From assembly GCA_015143295.1 (NCBI GenBank), contig CM026551.1, positions 16,417,827 through 16,481,826 of the forward strand: a stretch of DNA of 64,000 nt. The letters are read 5' to 3'. Below the pieces are notes generated by a model that was not told the origin of the DNA, searched no databases, and worked only from the letters and a program-made list of their open reading frames with translations. Made by a program: the position numbers and the translations under genes. Every line of letters begins with the position of its first letter. Within the stretch, counting starts at the first letter, position 1. Of the stretch, positions 20,361 through 30,499 are shown piece by piece. The DNA is from Tetracentron sinense. Its lineage: Eukaryota; Streptophyta; Magnoliopsida; Trochodendrales; Trochodendraceae.

Positions 20361-21762
20361 TGTGGGCAGTGAAATCTCGTTGCCCGTGGGACGGGTACAT
20401 GGTGCATCTGCCTGCACCTGATCACCGCCCATTAAATGGGCGGTTGAGCTTCGCGCGTGCCAAAGGCACGTGTGCATCTAGCCAATGGTTACATTCCCGC
20501 CAGCATTTAATGCTGGTAGCAGGGCAATAATACCTCGCAGACACACTTCCTGCCAATCCCTATTGGACTTACACATGTCTGAGGTTTGTCCTCGTAGGCA
20601 TATTAGACCTTTGCGGACAACTATGGGTCAGTCCGCGAACAGACTCTACGAGTTAGTTCCGCGGGCTAGCCAAAACTAGCCCTAAGCTGACTTAGTCCGC
20701 AGACAAAATAACCATGGACCTAACCAGACCATGGGTCGAGCCCATGGTCCACCCTTTCTTTGGCCCGCGGACTGACCAAGGAAAATCCCCTTTTAATGGC
20801 CTGGTCCGCGAATCAGTTAGGTTATAGACTTGGGTCAACATTCCCCCCAACTGGTAGTCAGTAGTTGACTGCCACATAACAGGAAATCCCTAAAAAGGGG
20901 GATCCTGTGCTACCTTTTAGTGATCCCAAGATGAGGATCCCCTCCTTAATTCCACCCAATAAAGGGGTGCCACATAACACCCATTAGAAAAGGGAGAGTA
21001 ATCTCATCTCTTTTCTTTGAAGATAAGAACTTTCCCCCTTTTAGGGGAGATATTAAGCTCCCAGGTTTCCTATAAAGGGAAACCAATTTGAAATCTTCAA
21101 AGGAGGACTCCTGGACGTCCTAGGCTTCCCAAGATAAGGGAAACCGGTTGTTGTAGACAAATGTAGGAAGTCAAAGGAGAAACCAAAGAGGACTCTCCAA
21201 AAGATATAAAAAGGGAGTTTCTCACAAAGGAAACCGGTTGTTGTAGACAGATGTCCCTCTCTAAGGGGAGGGAACCCTTTTTGACCTCCCCAAAAGTAGG
21301 AAGTCAAAGGAGAAACCAATGAGAACTCTCCAAAGGATATAAAAAGGGAGTTTCTCACAAGAAACTCCCTTAAACAACGGAAGATAGAAGAGAAAAGTAT
21401 TCTCTTTTCTTAAAAAAGCAATACAGCAAGCCTAAGGCAAGCAACCCAGTGAAGAAGAAGACTCTCTCATCAATGGAGAATATCAAGTGAACCCCTCAAC
21501 ATGGCCACCTCTTTTTCTTCTTCTATTTTCTTGATACAAAGACCTCAATGAGGCACCATGTAACGCTTATATGGGAATTGGGCATCCCTTTTGAATAAAT
21601 AAAATATTTGATTCAAATTTTTGTTCTTCTTCTCAATAAGAGGTTCTTCCCCAAATTAGGAATGTAATTAACAATCCGGGTTCACCTGGATTGGAAGGAT
21701 AGTCCCCTACAAAATAATAAACTCCACACAACAGTGGAGGTAATCTGACAGCAAGATTCGAG
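20361..21762 (+). repeat. Solo-LTR-like block, GC-richer than its surroundings
   Basis: A sharply different, GC-richer block interrupts copy 3. It opens with TGTGGGCAGTGAAATCTCG. It has two TATAAAAA boxes (21205-21212, 21338-21345), each inside a copy of a duplicated segment (GTAGGAAGTCAAAGGAGAAA and GGGAGTTTCTCACAA), and AATAAA near 21596. ATGTC flanks it (20356-20360 and 21763-21767), which fits a 5-bp target duplication. No internal coding part exists, so a solo LTR of a large element is the likeliest reading. The end does not show the usual CA. Confidence 0.5.
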
Positions 21763-22714
21763 ATGTCTAACATAAAAAGATGCTTGAAATTTGCATGTAC
21801 AGTATCGTTTTGTGGGAATATCGCAAGTTGAGGGAAAAATGGAAAAAATATGGAAATCTTCAATGAAACTTCAAGAATGCTAAACGATGTTAATACACAT
21901 TTGAGAAAAAAAAAATAACAATGTACATAAAAGATGCAATGGAAAGGGGGCAAAGATGTGCGTTGACGGCAATGTATGATTGTATAATATTGATATAAGT
22001 ACATAAAATATTTTATTCATTCCCGAATCACTCATAATAATAAAAATACACAATCAGCGTGTCATACATAATACATACATGATCCAACCCAGCCCAAGAA
22101 CTACGATCAGAGCCACATAGTGAAGGTAAAAATTAAGTTTCCCCCAATTTCTCCTCCTTAAAGTTAAAATTTTAAATTTCAAACTTAGAAATCTAGTGTA
22201 AATGCATCAAATTGATGCATTTGCACTGGTTTAGGACTAATTCATATTTGAACGCAGAACCCCATTCAAATTTGAAGAAAATTCTTACCTTTTAAGAAAA
22301 TTTTGCCAAAGGTAGTGCAAATGGGGTGCACTTTGATTCCAAATAATAGTGCAAGTGAATGTAGGTACAAAATGGGTGATTTCTAAAAAAAAAATCACTC
22401 AAATTCCTTTAAAAAATTCTCAAATCCGTCCTCTTTGATCGATATTTCCTCCTTTTATAGACTAAGGGACAAAATATCCCCAATTATAAAAGATATATCA
22501 GAAATACAAGGATCTATCGAAAATATTGGGAATATTTAGTATAAAAAGAGTTTTTTCCCGAAATACACCCAGGCTTTATTGGAGGGCCCTATGTACACCC
22601 CTTTTTTAAAACTTAACTTTTCTACACCTAACCTATTATTTCATGACATAAGTGCCCCTCTCACCAAAAGAAACAGCAAAAAAAAAGTCTCAGAGTTTTT
22701 TAAAGAACCCTTGC

Positions 22715-23232
22715 CCCTCTTGCACCTGTTTCAGTCTCGAGAAGACACTGCCTTGGGAGCCAGAGCCTTGCTGCCATTGACAAGCAAAAGGATAAGTTCA
22801 TTGCTCCAACACAAAAGGACAATAGAAGTACCTCTAAAATCCCAACTAGGAACTGACCTAAAATCCTCACAAAGGAGTTCCCAAAAACCAGCCCCAGAAC
22901 CAACTTCCCAAACCCTAAAAATAGTACAAAAGCACCACTTCGCCCTCCAAGACGGTACTGCCCAGCTAGTCCCTGGCGCCATGGCAAACGGGCATTGCTC
23001 CGAACCAGCAGCCCACTAAGTTCATTGCTCCAATGCTGACAGCCATAGCTGATACTTCTCTTTCGGGGAAAGGATTAGTAGAAAATTTACACAAAGCAAT
23101 CACCGATTTAAAACCGAGAGTGGTATTTGCGGGATTGCAACTCAAACAAATCCAGTTTTCCAATCATCCTATGTGATCTTGACAACATGAATCTTCGAAG
23201 GACCGAACTTGAGATATTTCGCAATTGAAGGA
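22715..23232 (-). pseudogene. Molybdate transporter (MOT1/SULTR5 family), C-terminal part
   Basis: Read on the minus strand from 23232 down, in shifting frames: AIPQIPLSVLN, then CKFSTNPFPEREVSAM, then NLVGCWFGAMPVCHGA (about 23030-22980), then GLAGQYRLGGRSGA, then KLVLGLVFGNSFVRIL and GQFLVGIL. These are hallmark stretches of plant molybdate transporter 1, a membrane protein that moves molybdate for molybdenum cofactor. After GIL the match stops and unrelated sequence follows (CLSMAARLWLPRQCLL), starting at a second copy of GGAGCAATGAACTTA. A stop replaces the Trp of TWDDW and a frameshift precedes GLAGQY, so it is dead. The N-terminal half lies beyond gypsy C. Confidence 0.85.
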
Positions 23233-23887
23233 TGATGTAAATCAAGGGCAGAATATCAAGCAAGAATTGGAATAATAACACAACTAATAATATTCCAAAT
23301 AACCTTTCAACTATCCACAAATACTATTTCAAAATCTGGAACAAACAAAGGGGTGTACCTTAAGCAAGCTGTTGGAAAACCAAAAACAGCAAAGGAAGAG
23401 AGTTCCTCTCGCGCCAAGATGCTGTGTAGAGGAGTCGATCAAGCCACAGATGAAATCTGACCTTGAATACTCTTTAATACCTTGCTGGAAATTGCATTAC
23501 AGCCACTATTATGAAGGTTAAAAGTACCTTTCCGCGCGAAACGCAGTGACAAGGCTGTAGGAACGTCTCGGAGCTTCAAGCTTCACGAAGGAAGTTCCCA
23601 ATCTCTCAAAACCCTAGTTGGAGGGGAGTATTTTCTCTTAGAAATCTCAGATTACCCCTTTCTTGTAGAGCAAGAAACCCTTTATAACCACTTAACCCCT
23701 TTTACAAGAAACACCCAAAACCTCTTAAAATTAGAAATAAGAACTCCATAAGTGAACAAATGACTAAAAACCCTCCCTCACAAATTCTAGGCAAAATTTT
23801 AAAAAAGGCCAAAACCCAAAAAGATAGAAATACCCTTGACGAAGAAAACCCTCAAAAAAACCTATGTTTTTTTTTTTTTTTACAACA
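23233..23887 (-). repeat. 3' LTR of gypsy C
   Basis: Homologous along its length to 28428-29097. It lies next to the polypurine tract CCTTTTAAGAGGAGAATG (minus strand, about 23887-23904). Its inner end reads TTACAACA where the partner has TTACATCA. Confidence 0.9.
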
Positions 23888-24066
23888 TTCTCCTCTTAAA
23901 AGGAACTCGCCTCCGTGCGAGTTGTTGCTTTGGAAGCTTGGCACATCTCAATATCAATTTCCATGAACTCCATTTCACTTATCCAGGAGTTCTCTGAATT
24001 AGGTTTTCCAACCCATTTCATGAGATAACGATAATATGTACCAACCCTAGTTCTGATTTCTCGCAC

Positions 24067-26055
24067 TTAGATTATCCTTTCAACCTTCTCTTTTGTCTTA
24101 TTGGGAATTTGGTCAAGTAACTCCCCCTCCACCGATCTTGTGCCAAGTTCAATATCACCATGATAACTATAAAGAACAGCCACATTGAAGATAAGAGATA
24201 TGTCGAGGTTATGGGAAAGTTCAACCTCATATGCATTCTCTCCGAACTTGCGAATTATCTTGCATGGACCAATTTTCTTGCTTTTTAACTTATGATAAGT
24301 ACCAGTAGGAAACCTTTCTCTTCGAAGAAATACCATGACCAAGTCTCCAACTTGATATTCTTTGTACCTCCTATGTCCATCACTCGCCTCCTTATATCGT
24401 TGATTCATCTCCACCAACTTTTGACGAACCTGATCTTGAATTTCCTTAAGATTTTCAGCATATGCAACCGCATCATCACTAACATGAGGCTGACCGGTTA
24501 CGTCCAAGAGATCAACAACCTGATTTGGATTTTGTCCATATATAATATCAAAAGGGCTCTTTCCTGTGGACCTATTCACAGAACTGTTATAAGCAAATTC
24601 AGCTTGTGCTAAAGTCAGATCCCATTGTCGGATATTGTCCTTTGCAAGACAGCGCAACAACTTTCCCAAACTCCGATTCACCACCTCCGTTTGCGCATCT
24701 GTTTGAGGGTGATAAGCACTAATGTATCGTAATTTAGTACCTAAGAGAATCCACAGAGTCCTCCAAAAATGACTTAGAAACTTCGTATCTCTATTAGATG
24801 TGATAGTCTTTAGAACACTGTGGAGTCTTACCACTTCTAGAAAGAACGGACTTGCCATGAGTGTAGCATCTAAAGTCTTCTTACATGCAATAAAGTGTGC
24901 CATTTTGGAAAAACGATCAACAACGAATATTGAATCCATACCCCTTGTTGTCCGCGGTAATCCCAAGACAAAATTCATGCTAATGTCAACCCAAGGAGCT
25001 GTAGGGACTGGTAATGGAGTATATAACCCAATATTCTGTTGCTGCCCCTTTGAAATTTGGCATATACAACACTTGTCAACAAGTTTAAAGACATCCCGTT
25101 GCAAAGTGGGCCAAAAATACCTTTCAGCAACTAAATGGAGGGTCTTACTTCTACCAAAGTGACCTCCCAAACCACCTTCATGCAATTCAGAAATTATGAA
25201 TTCTCGTAATGACCCCTCTGGTATGCACAATTTGGTTCTCTTGAATAGATAACCATCATTGAAAGTAAATTCAGCCAGTACCTTGTAATCCCTAGTCTGA
25301 CAACCCTCAACTATAGTTTGGAAATAAGGATCATTCTCATATTGTTCTTTAATCACATCCAACCCAACAACGCGCGTAGCCATAGTTTTCAACATATAAA
25401 CCCTCCGGCTTAAGGCATCAGCTACTTTGTTTTGCAAACCAGCCTTGTATCGCAACATGAAGGTATACTCTTGTAGAAATGCCACCCATTTTGCATGCCT
25501 TCTACTTAGTTTCCTTTGGGAATTAAGGAATCTTAAGGCTTCATGATCTGAGTGCAAAATGAATTCTCTTTGGATCAAGTAATGCCTCCAAAACTTCAAA
25601 GCTTGGACTATGGCATAGAACTCTACGTCATAAGTGGAATAGTTTTGCCGTGCTCCATTGAGTTTCTCACTAAAATAGGCAATTGGTCTTCCTTGGCTCA
25701 ACACAGCCCCAATACCCACCTTTGATGCATCGCAATCTACCTCGAACACTTTATCAAAATTTGGTAGAGCTAGAACCGGTGCTTCCGTCATTCTCTTCTT
25801 GACTTCTTGAAAACTTTCTTTGGCCTTAGGATTCCGGCTATAACTTCCACCCTTAAGACAGTCGGTAATAGGTGCCACTATGGTACTGAAGTTCTTGATA
25901 AATCTTCTATAAGATGTTGTCAGCCCATGGAAACTTCTAATCTCAGTTAATGTCGTTGGTGTAGGCCAACTTGTAATAGCTTTGATGTTCGATTGACTAA
26001 CCTCCACACCTTTAGATGATACCACAAATCCCAAAAACTCCAGTTTATCAACCAT
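24067..26055 (-). pseudogene. RNase H and integrase part of gypsy C pol, long open frame
   Basis: This 662-codon open frame starts inside the reverse transcriptase thumb (LEFLGFVVSSKGVEV, residues 5-19). It continues through RNase H (VDCDASKVGIGAVLSQGRPI, about 107-126; HSDHEALRFL; ADALSRR) and the zinc-binding integrase N-terminus (GHFGRSKTLHLVAERYFWP with CCICQISKG). The integrase core has D of WVDISMNFVLGLP, D of SNRDTKFLSHFW and E of YHPQTDAQTEVVNRSL, so D,D,E appears complete. A C-terminal PFDIIYG and GPCKIIRKFGENAYEVELS region follows. It ends 179 bases before the 3' LTR. The part is intact, but the polyprotein as a whole is not. Confidence 0.9.
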
Positions 26056-26091
26056 GAAGGAACACTTTTTAAGGTTGGCATAAAGCTGATT

Positions 26092-26448
26092 CTATCTTAA
26101 AAGTTGTAAAACAGCCTTCAAGTGTTCAACATGTGCCATGTAGTCCTTGTTGTAAATCAATATATCGTCGAAGTAAACTACCACAAACTTTCCAATGCAT
26201 GGCTTGAGAACTTGGTTCATGACTCTCATGAAAGTGCTAGGTGCATTGGAGAGTCCAAACGGCATAACCATCCATTCATAAAGCCCTTCTTTGGTTTTGA
26301 AAGCTGTTTTCCACTCATCTCCTTCCCGGATTCTTATTTGGTGGTACCCACTCTTCAAATCCACCTTGGAGAATACTTGAGAATCAGATAACATGTCAAG
26401 CATATCATCGAGCCTTGGTATCGGAAACCTGTCTCTAGAGTTCCTCAT
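26092..26448 (-). pseudogene. Reverse transcriptase palm of gypsy C
   Basis: [50 protein letters not shown] and the catalytic YFDDILIY are all present. A stop near 26091 separates it from the long downstream frame. Upstream the frame joins EHEEL directly to RFPIPRL: the roughly 60 residues that normally lie between, including the fingers with the KKDGSWRMCVD-type block, are missing. The enzyme cannot be active. Confidence 0.9.
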
Positions 26449-27073
26449 GCTCCTTTGGACTCATTCTGTAATGAGGAAGGTTTGGTAGGACAGCTCCTGG
26501 CACCAAATCGATGTGGTGTTGAATTTCCCTCATGGGAGGTAACCCTTCAGGTAGATCTTCAGGCATGACATCTTTAAAGTCATCTAATAACTCCTTTACT
26601 CTTTCAGGTATTAGTTGTGGACTAATCTCCTCCTTCCCAATCAGCACATATACTATTCCCCTCTCTTTGGTTTCTTCAACAAAATCATTCACATTTAAGA
26701 ATGTAGAAGAACTTTCACTTTTCCTCTTCACGATGTCGTCTTCCTTCATTGGTTTTAGCACAAACTTCTTACCATTCAAGAAGAAAGAATAGGTATTCTT
26801 GTCACCTTGATGCTTGGTCTTTCGTTCATATTGCCAAGGACGACCCAATAGAATGTGACATGCATCCATTGGGACAACATCGCACCACACCGACTCTTTA
26901 AATGAAGTCCCAATTGAAAAATTGACAAGGCACTTAGATGAGACAATAACCTCATTGCCTTTGTTGAACCAAAGAATGCAGTAAGGTTGTGGATGCTTCA
27001 CTATTTTAAGTTGTAACTTATCAACCACCTCTTGAGCGACCAAATTTTCACTATTCCCACTATCAATGATCAA
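26435..27073 (-). pseudogene. Aspartic protease region of gypsy C
   Basis: IIDSGNSENLVAQEV (residues 2-16) is the retropepsin-like active site with DSG. LVNFSIGTSFKESVWCDVVP and LLGRPWQYERKTKHQGDKN follow, typical of this protease in plant gypsy elements. The frame runs into the start of the reverse transcriptase ([14 protein letters not shown]). Stops lie upstream, between it and gag. Confidence 0.85.
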
Positions 27074-27169
27074 GTTGCAAAGTTTTCCTCCCGCGGTACA
27101 TCAAGTACGAAAGATGTTTTTACATAGCCAATCATCTTTTGACTTTGCTAGTGTTGCAAGCATGGATCG

Positions 27170-28348
27170 CTAGATGACTAGGGTTTCACCAACTATGTCG
27201 GCATCAAGATCTTCTTCCTCATCATTAGACTCATGAGTTGCTTCATGCTGATTTTCATCATCTCGATTTGCAGAATTTTCTTCCTCATTTGATCTATGTC
27301 CAATTTCTGAACACCTGTAACACTTGATGGTCCCTTGGCCTTGGAAATTGCCACGCCCTTGACCACCTCTTCCATTAGTAGGATTTGGTTGGTTGTTAGG
27401 ACGGATAGGAACTGTTGTTTGTCTTCTTTGGTTGGCATTGCCCCCACGGCTAGAGGTTGCAACCCCCCCTATGATCAGTCCCCATCTTTCTAGTAGCACC
27501 ACAGGTGAGTATGGCTTCAACTTTTAGTGAAAGCTGATAGGCATCACTCACTTTGAAGAAGCGATGCAGCCCTATCTAATCTTGTATGGCCAACCGTAGG
27601 CCATTCACATACCGGCTAACCCTTTGGGCTTCACTCTCGGCAAGGCTATTTCTTAATTAAAGTTTATGGAATTCTTGAGTGTATTCCTTAACAGTTTTAT
27701 CATGTTGCCGTAAATTTTGTACCTTTTGGTATAAGCTTTGCTCATAATCTCGGGGAAGAAATTGAGCCTTCAACTTCTCCTTCATTTTGTCCCATCTTCT
27801 TATCTTCCCCTTTCCCCTTACTTCACGATCATTTTGGTAATGCTTCCACCATGTAGAAGCTGGTCCTCTAAGTTCTGCACCCAGTTTTGCACCCACAATT
27901 TTTACCTTTCTTTCTTCCGAGACTTCTTTCCAATCAAAATAGCTCTCTAAACTGTCCAACCAGTCCAAGAAATCTTTAGCTTCCATTTCACCATTAAAAT
28001 CTGAAATTTGAACTTGTACACCATACTCTTTGGCATTTTGTAGAGCACGTACAATGCGATCTTCCCATCGTTGTGGTCTTTCGTTACATCTCATAGGCCT
28101 ATCAATTTCTGCTCTACTCTTATCACTAGAGTTACCTTCTTTCCTCTGATTCATTGAATCATCATCATTTGTTGCCCTCCTAACACGACCAGAATTTCAT
28201 CACTGTCACTATGCTGATCTGCGGCTGTTACACGCATAACCATCTGCGTGAGCTGCTGGATTTGTTGTTGCATGTCTCTAAACATCTCATAAGTTACTAC
28301 ATTTCTGCCCCCTCTACCACGATTCCCTCATGCACCTCTTGCAGCCAT
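27170..28348 (-). pseudogene. gag of gypsy C
   Basis: It likely starts at the ATG at 28348 (MAARGA), with a stop six codons on. A retrotransposon gag domain is open at 28154-27657 (LDWLDSLESYFDWKEVSEER; STWWKHYQNDREVRGKGKI; FLPRDYEQSLYQKVQNLRQ). Two further stops precede the Gly/Asn/Gln-rich tail (27520-27170) with a zinc knuckle CYRCSEIGHRS that has lost its last Cys. The protein would coat the RNA in the particle. Confidence 0.85.
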
Positions 28349-28413
28349 AATCGACATAATTTCTCACCCCAAGAAAGGAATAAAGTAAACAAACAGCCAC
28401 AAGGAGCGAACTT

Positions 28414-28425
28414 GCTCTGATACCA
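28414..28425 (-). other. Primer-binding site of gypsy C
   Basis: TGGTATCAGAGC on the minus strand, two bases inside the 5' LTR, is complementary to the initiator-Met tRNA 3' end. Confidence 0.9.
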
Positions 28426-28427
28426 CT

Positions 28428-29097
28428 TGATGTAAATCAAGGGCAGAATATCAAGCAAGAATTGGAATAACAACACAACAACTTATAATATTCCAAATAA
28501 CCTTTCAACTATCCACAAATACTATTTCAAAATCTGGAAAAACAAAAAAGCGTACCTTAAACAAGCTGTTGGAAAACCAAAAACAGCAAATGAAGAGAGT
28601 TCCTCTCGTGCCAAGATGCTGCATAGAGGAGTCGATCAAGCCACAGATGAAATCTGACCTTGAAAACTCTTTAATACCTTGCTGGAAATTGCATTACAGC
28701 CACTATTTTGAAGGTTAAAAGTACCATTGCACGCGAAATCCAGTGACAAGGCTGTAGGAACGTCTCGGAGCTTCAAGCTTCACGAAGGAAGTTCCCAATC
28801 TCTCAAAACCCTAGCTGGAGGGAAGTATTTTTCTCTTAGAAATCTCAGATTACCCCTTTCTTGTAGAGCAAGAAACCCTTTATAACCACTTAACCCCTTT
28901 TACAAGAAACACCCAAGAAACACCCAAAACCTCTTAAAATTAGAAATAAGACCCCCATAAGTGAACAAATGACTAAAAACCCTCCCTCACAAATTCTGGA
29001 CAGAATTTTAAAAGAGGCCAAAACCCAAAAAGACATAAATACCCTTGACGAAGAAAACCCTCAAAAAAACCAATGTTGTTTTTTTTTTTTTACATCA
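28428..29097 (-). repeat. 5' LTR of gypsy C
   Basis: Partner of 23233-23887. It carries an extra 12-bp tandem copy of AAGAAACACCCA near 28910. It ends TTACATCA, followed by the AAGGA target duplication. Confidence 0.9.
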
Positions 29098-29806
29098 AAG
29101 GATCAAGAAAAAAACACAGTACCAATCCAAACAAGAAAACCAAAAGGGCAGCTGGAATCGCCGATAAGATACACAATCTCGGACGAAGACGACGACCACA
29201 AGATTTATTCAAGCAAAGATTGATCAACGGCATCACTAGAACCAGTAATTAGAACTACAAAGAGAATTGAGGAGAAGGCAAGGACAAGGCCATCAAGACC
29301 AAGCCAAGGATGGGAAGATCCGGATTTCCCGGTAGTGAAATCTTGAGATGGGTTTGAGACTCAGAGATGGCGACGGAGGCGTCAATACGAGAAGCAAAAT
29401 GTTGTGGAGGAATCAATATCTCGACATGAGCCAAGGATTTCATGGGTTGTTGGACCGGCATCGGAATTCTGAAGAGAAAGCCGATGAGGATGTTGTAGAG
29501 AGCAGTGAAGATGAAAGTGGAGCCAAGGTCGAGATGATTCACGAGGGAGAGAGCCAGGACGATGGGTATGTAGGTGCCCAAATTTCCGACGGATCCTCCA
29601 AGTTCCGACCAGATTAAGGTCTTCAGGCGGAAGCTGGTAGCACATGATAAGCGGGGGAGGTGGTGGCACCACCGCCGGGGAAGGAGGGGATGTTTTTTGG
29701 GTTGGGGACTCCATGAAGAGAGAGATGTTGGGAGATTGAATTTCAGAGAACTGGGTGAAATAGATTTTCCGATTAGTTCAGTCGACAATGGTTGGCAATG
29801 CTCCAA
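29098..29806 (-). pseudogene. Molybdate transporter (MOT1/SULTR5 family), N-terminal and middle part
   Basis: On the minus strand a start MESPTQKTSPPSPAVV (from 29714) shifts frame into SFRLKTLIWSELGGSVG and NLGTYIPIVLALSLVNHL (about 29600-29540), FIFTALYNILIGFL, and IPMPVQQPMKSL. MOT1 proteins have the same order, with one fewer Q. Then comes an insert of about 15 codons, ASVAISES, a jump over a central segment, and PILGLVLMAL. Towards gypsy C it reads through the stretch that precedes AIPQIPLSVLN on the far side, so the gene was collinear before C inserted. Frameshifts and stops make it non-functional. Confidence 0.85.
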
Positions 29807-30209
29807 GGCAACGTCTTCTTAAGACTGAAATAGGCGAAGACAGACAGGATTTCTTAAGAAACTCTTAAGACTTTCTTTTGGTGTTTGTTTTGGTGGGAGG
29901 GGCACTAATGTCATGGAATAATAGACTGGGTGTAGAAAAGTTAAGTTTCAAAAAGGTGGTGTACATGGGCTCCCCAATAAACCCTGGGTGTAACCAAGGA
30001 AAAAACTCTATAAAAAAATACATGTAAGAGATATTTTTTACCTTGTGATATTGGGGATATGTCGGGGAATTTCCAAACCCGAATTTTTGTAAAACAACTA
30101 ATACCTTATGTCCAAAACTTTGTTGAACCTAGAATTAACGATAATTTGGCCGAACTATCGATAACTCCATCGAAGTTTTAAACCAATCAAATGAGAAACT
30201 AATGACCTT

Positions 30210-30490
30210 TCTCTGTATTCTTTAGACCCTGCCAATCAAGCCGTCTCCTTCGTGCTATGTAAGAGTTTAGTCAAAGTCTCCTTTCCTAACGCATCTCATA
30301 ATCTTAAAGAAAACTTCTAGAGACCCATTCAAAAGAATGGAAAAGGATTCTCACGAAACACCAGCCAAAACTCATCTTCTCCACATGGAGCTAAAACCCA
30401 TTCTTGCAAGCATATAGTCCAGGCAATACCATTCCACGTGGTCATAGATCTTCATTAAATCAACTTTGCACACCACTCCCGTACTGCCTT
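30210..30490 (-). pseudogene. LINE reverse transcriptase fragment
   Basis: The minus strand encodes VVCKVDLMKIYDHVEWYCLD followed by MLARMGFSSMWRR, a close fit to the LINE motif with LDLEKAYDHV and MGF. A frameshifted continuation into the following reverse transcriptase block follows. No ends are seen. Confidence 0.6.
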
Positions 30491-30499
30491 TCCAAATTC

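Larger units (their letters stand above)
23233..29097 (-). mobile_element. Ty3/gypsy retrotransposon C, full-structure copy inserted in the MOT1 pseudogene
   Basis: LTRs at 23233-23887 and 28428-29097 have near-palindromic termini (TGATGTAA at one end, TTACATCA at the other). A perfect 5-bp target duplication AAGGA flanks the element (23228-23232, 29098-29102). The primer site and polypurine tract are in place for minus-strand orientation. Pol order is protease, reverse transcriptase, RNase H, integrase, as in gypsy elements. The LTRs are very similar; the main difference is a 12-bp AAGAAACACCCA duplication in the right one. It is thus one of the younger insertions here, but it has stops and a deletion in the reverse transcriptase. 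Confidence 0.95.
22548..30008 (-). mobile_element. Long-TIR (Pack-MULE-like) element carrying a MOT1 gene copy
   Basis: Arms of roughly 150 bp pair in inverted orientation: GAGTTTTTTCCCGAAATAC, CCCAGGCTTTATTGGAGG and CTTAACTTTTCTACACC at the left are answered by GGTGTAGAAAAGTTAAG, CCAATAAACCCTGGG and GAAAAAACTC at the right. TATAAAAA flanks it directly (22540-22547, 30009-30016). No transposase is seen. Inside is a broken molybdate transporter gene in minus orientation, split by gypsy element C. Without C the element would be about 1.6 kb. Long TIRs around a host gene copy is the Pack-MULE pattern; the 8-bp duplication is one base short of the MULE norm. Confidence 0.75.
20297..30180 (-). mobile_element. 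hAT-like GATATATC family, copy 3 (inverted, old, filled by insertions)
   Basis: The left end CTAATGTTTTGAATGTCGAT resembles the inverted terminal repeats of copies 1 and 2. The region 21763-22010 matches the inverted right third of copy 2 (the TTAATACACATTTG, AACAATGTACATAA and GGCAAAGATGTGCG blocks). GATATATC-type sequence resumes at 30030-30180 beyond the large insertion and ends near a GTTTTAAACCAATC terminus. I found no matching target duplication, so the outer limits are approximate. Confidence 0.55.

Noticed and set aside
22579-23019. 146-codon plus-strand frame
   Set aside because: It is the antisense of the MOT1 C-terminal pseudogene and the left arm of the long-TIR element.
29348-29617. 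89-codon acidic plus-strand frame
   Set aside because: Antisense of the MOT1 N-terminal pseudogene.
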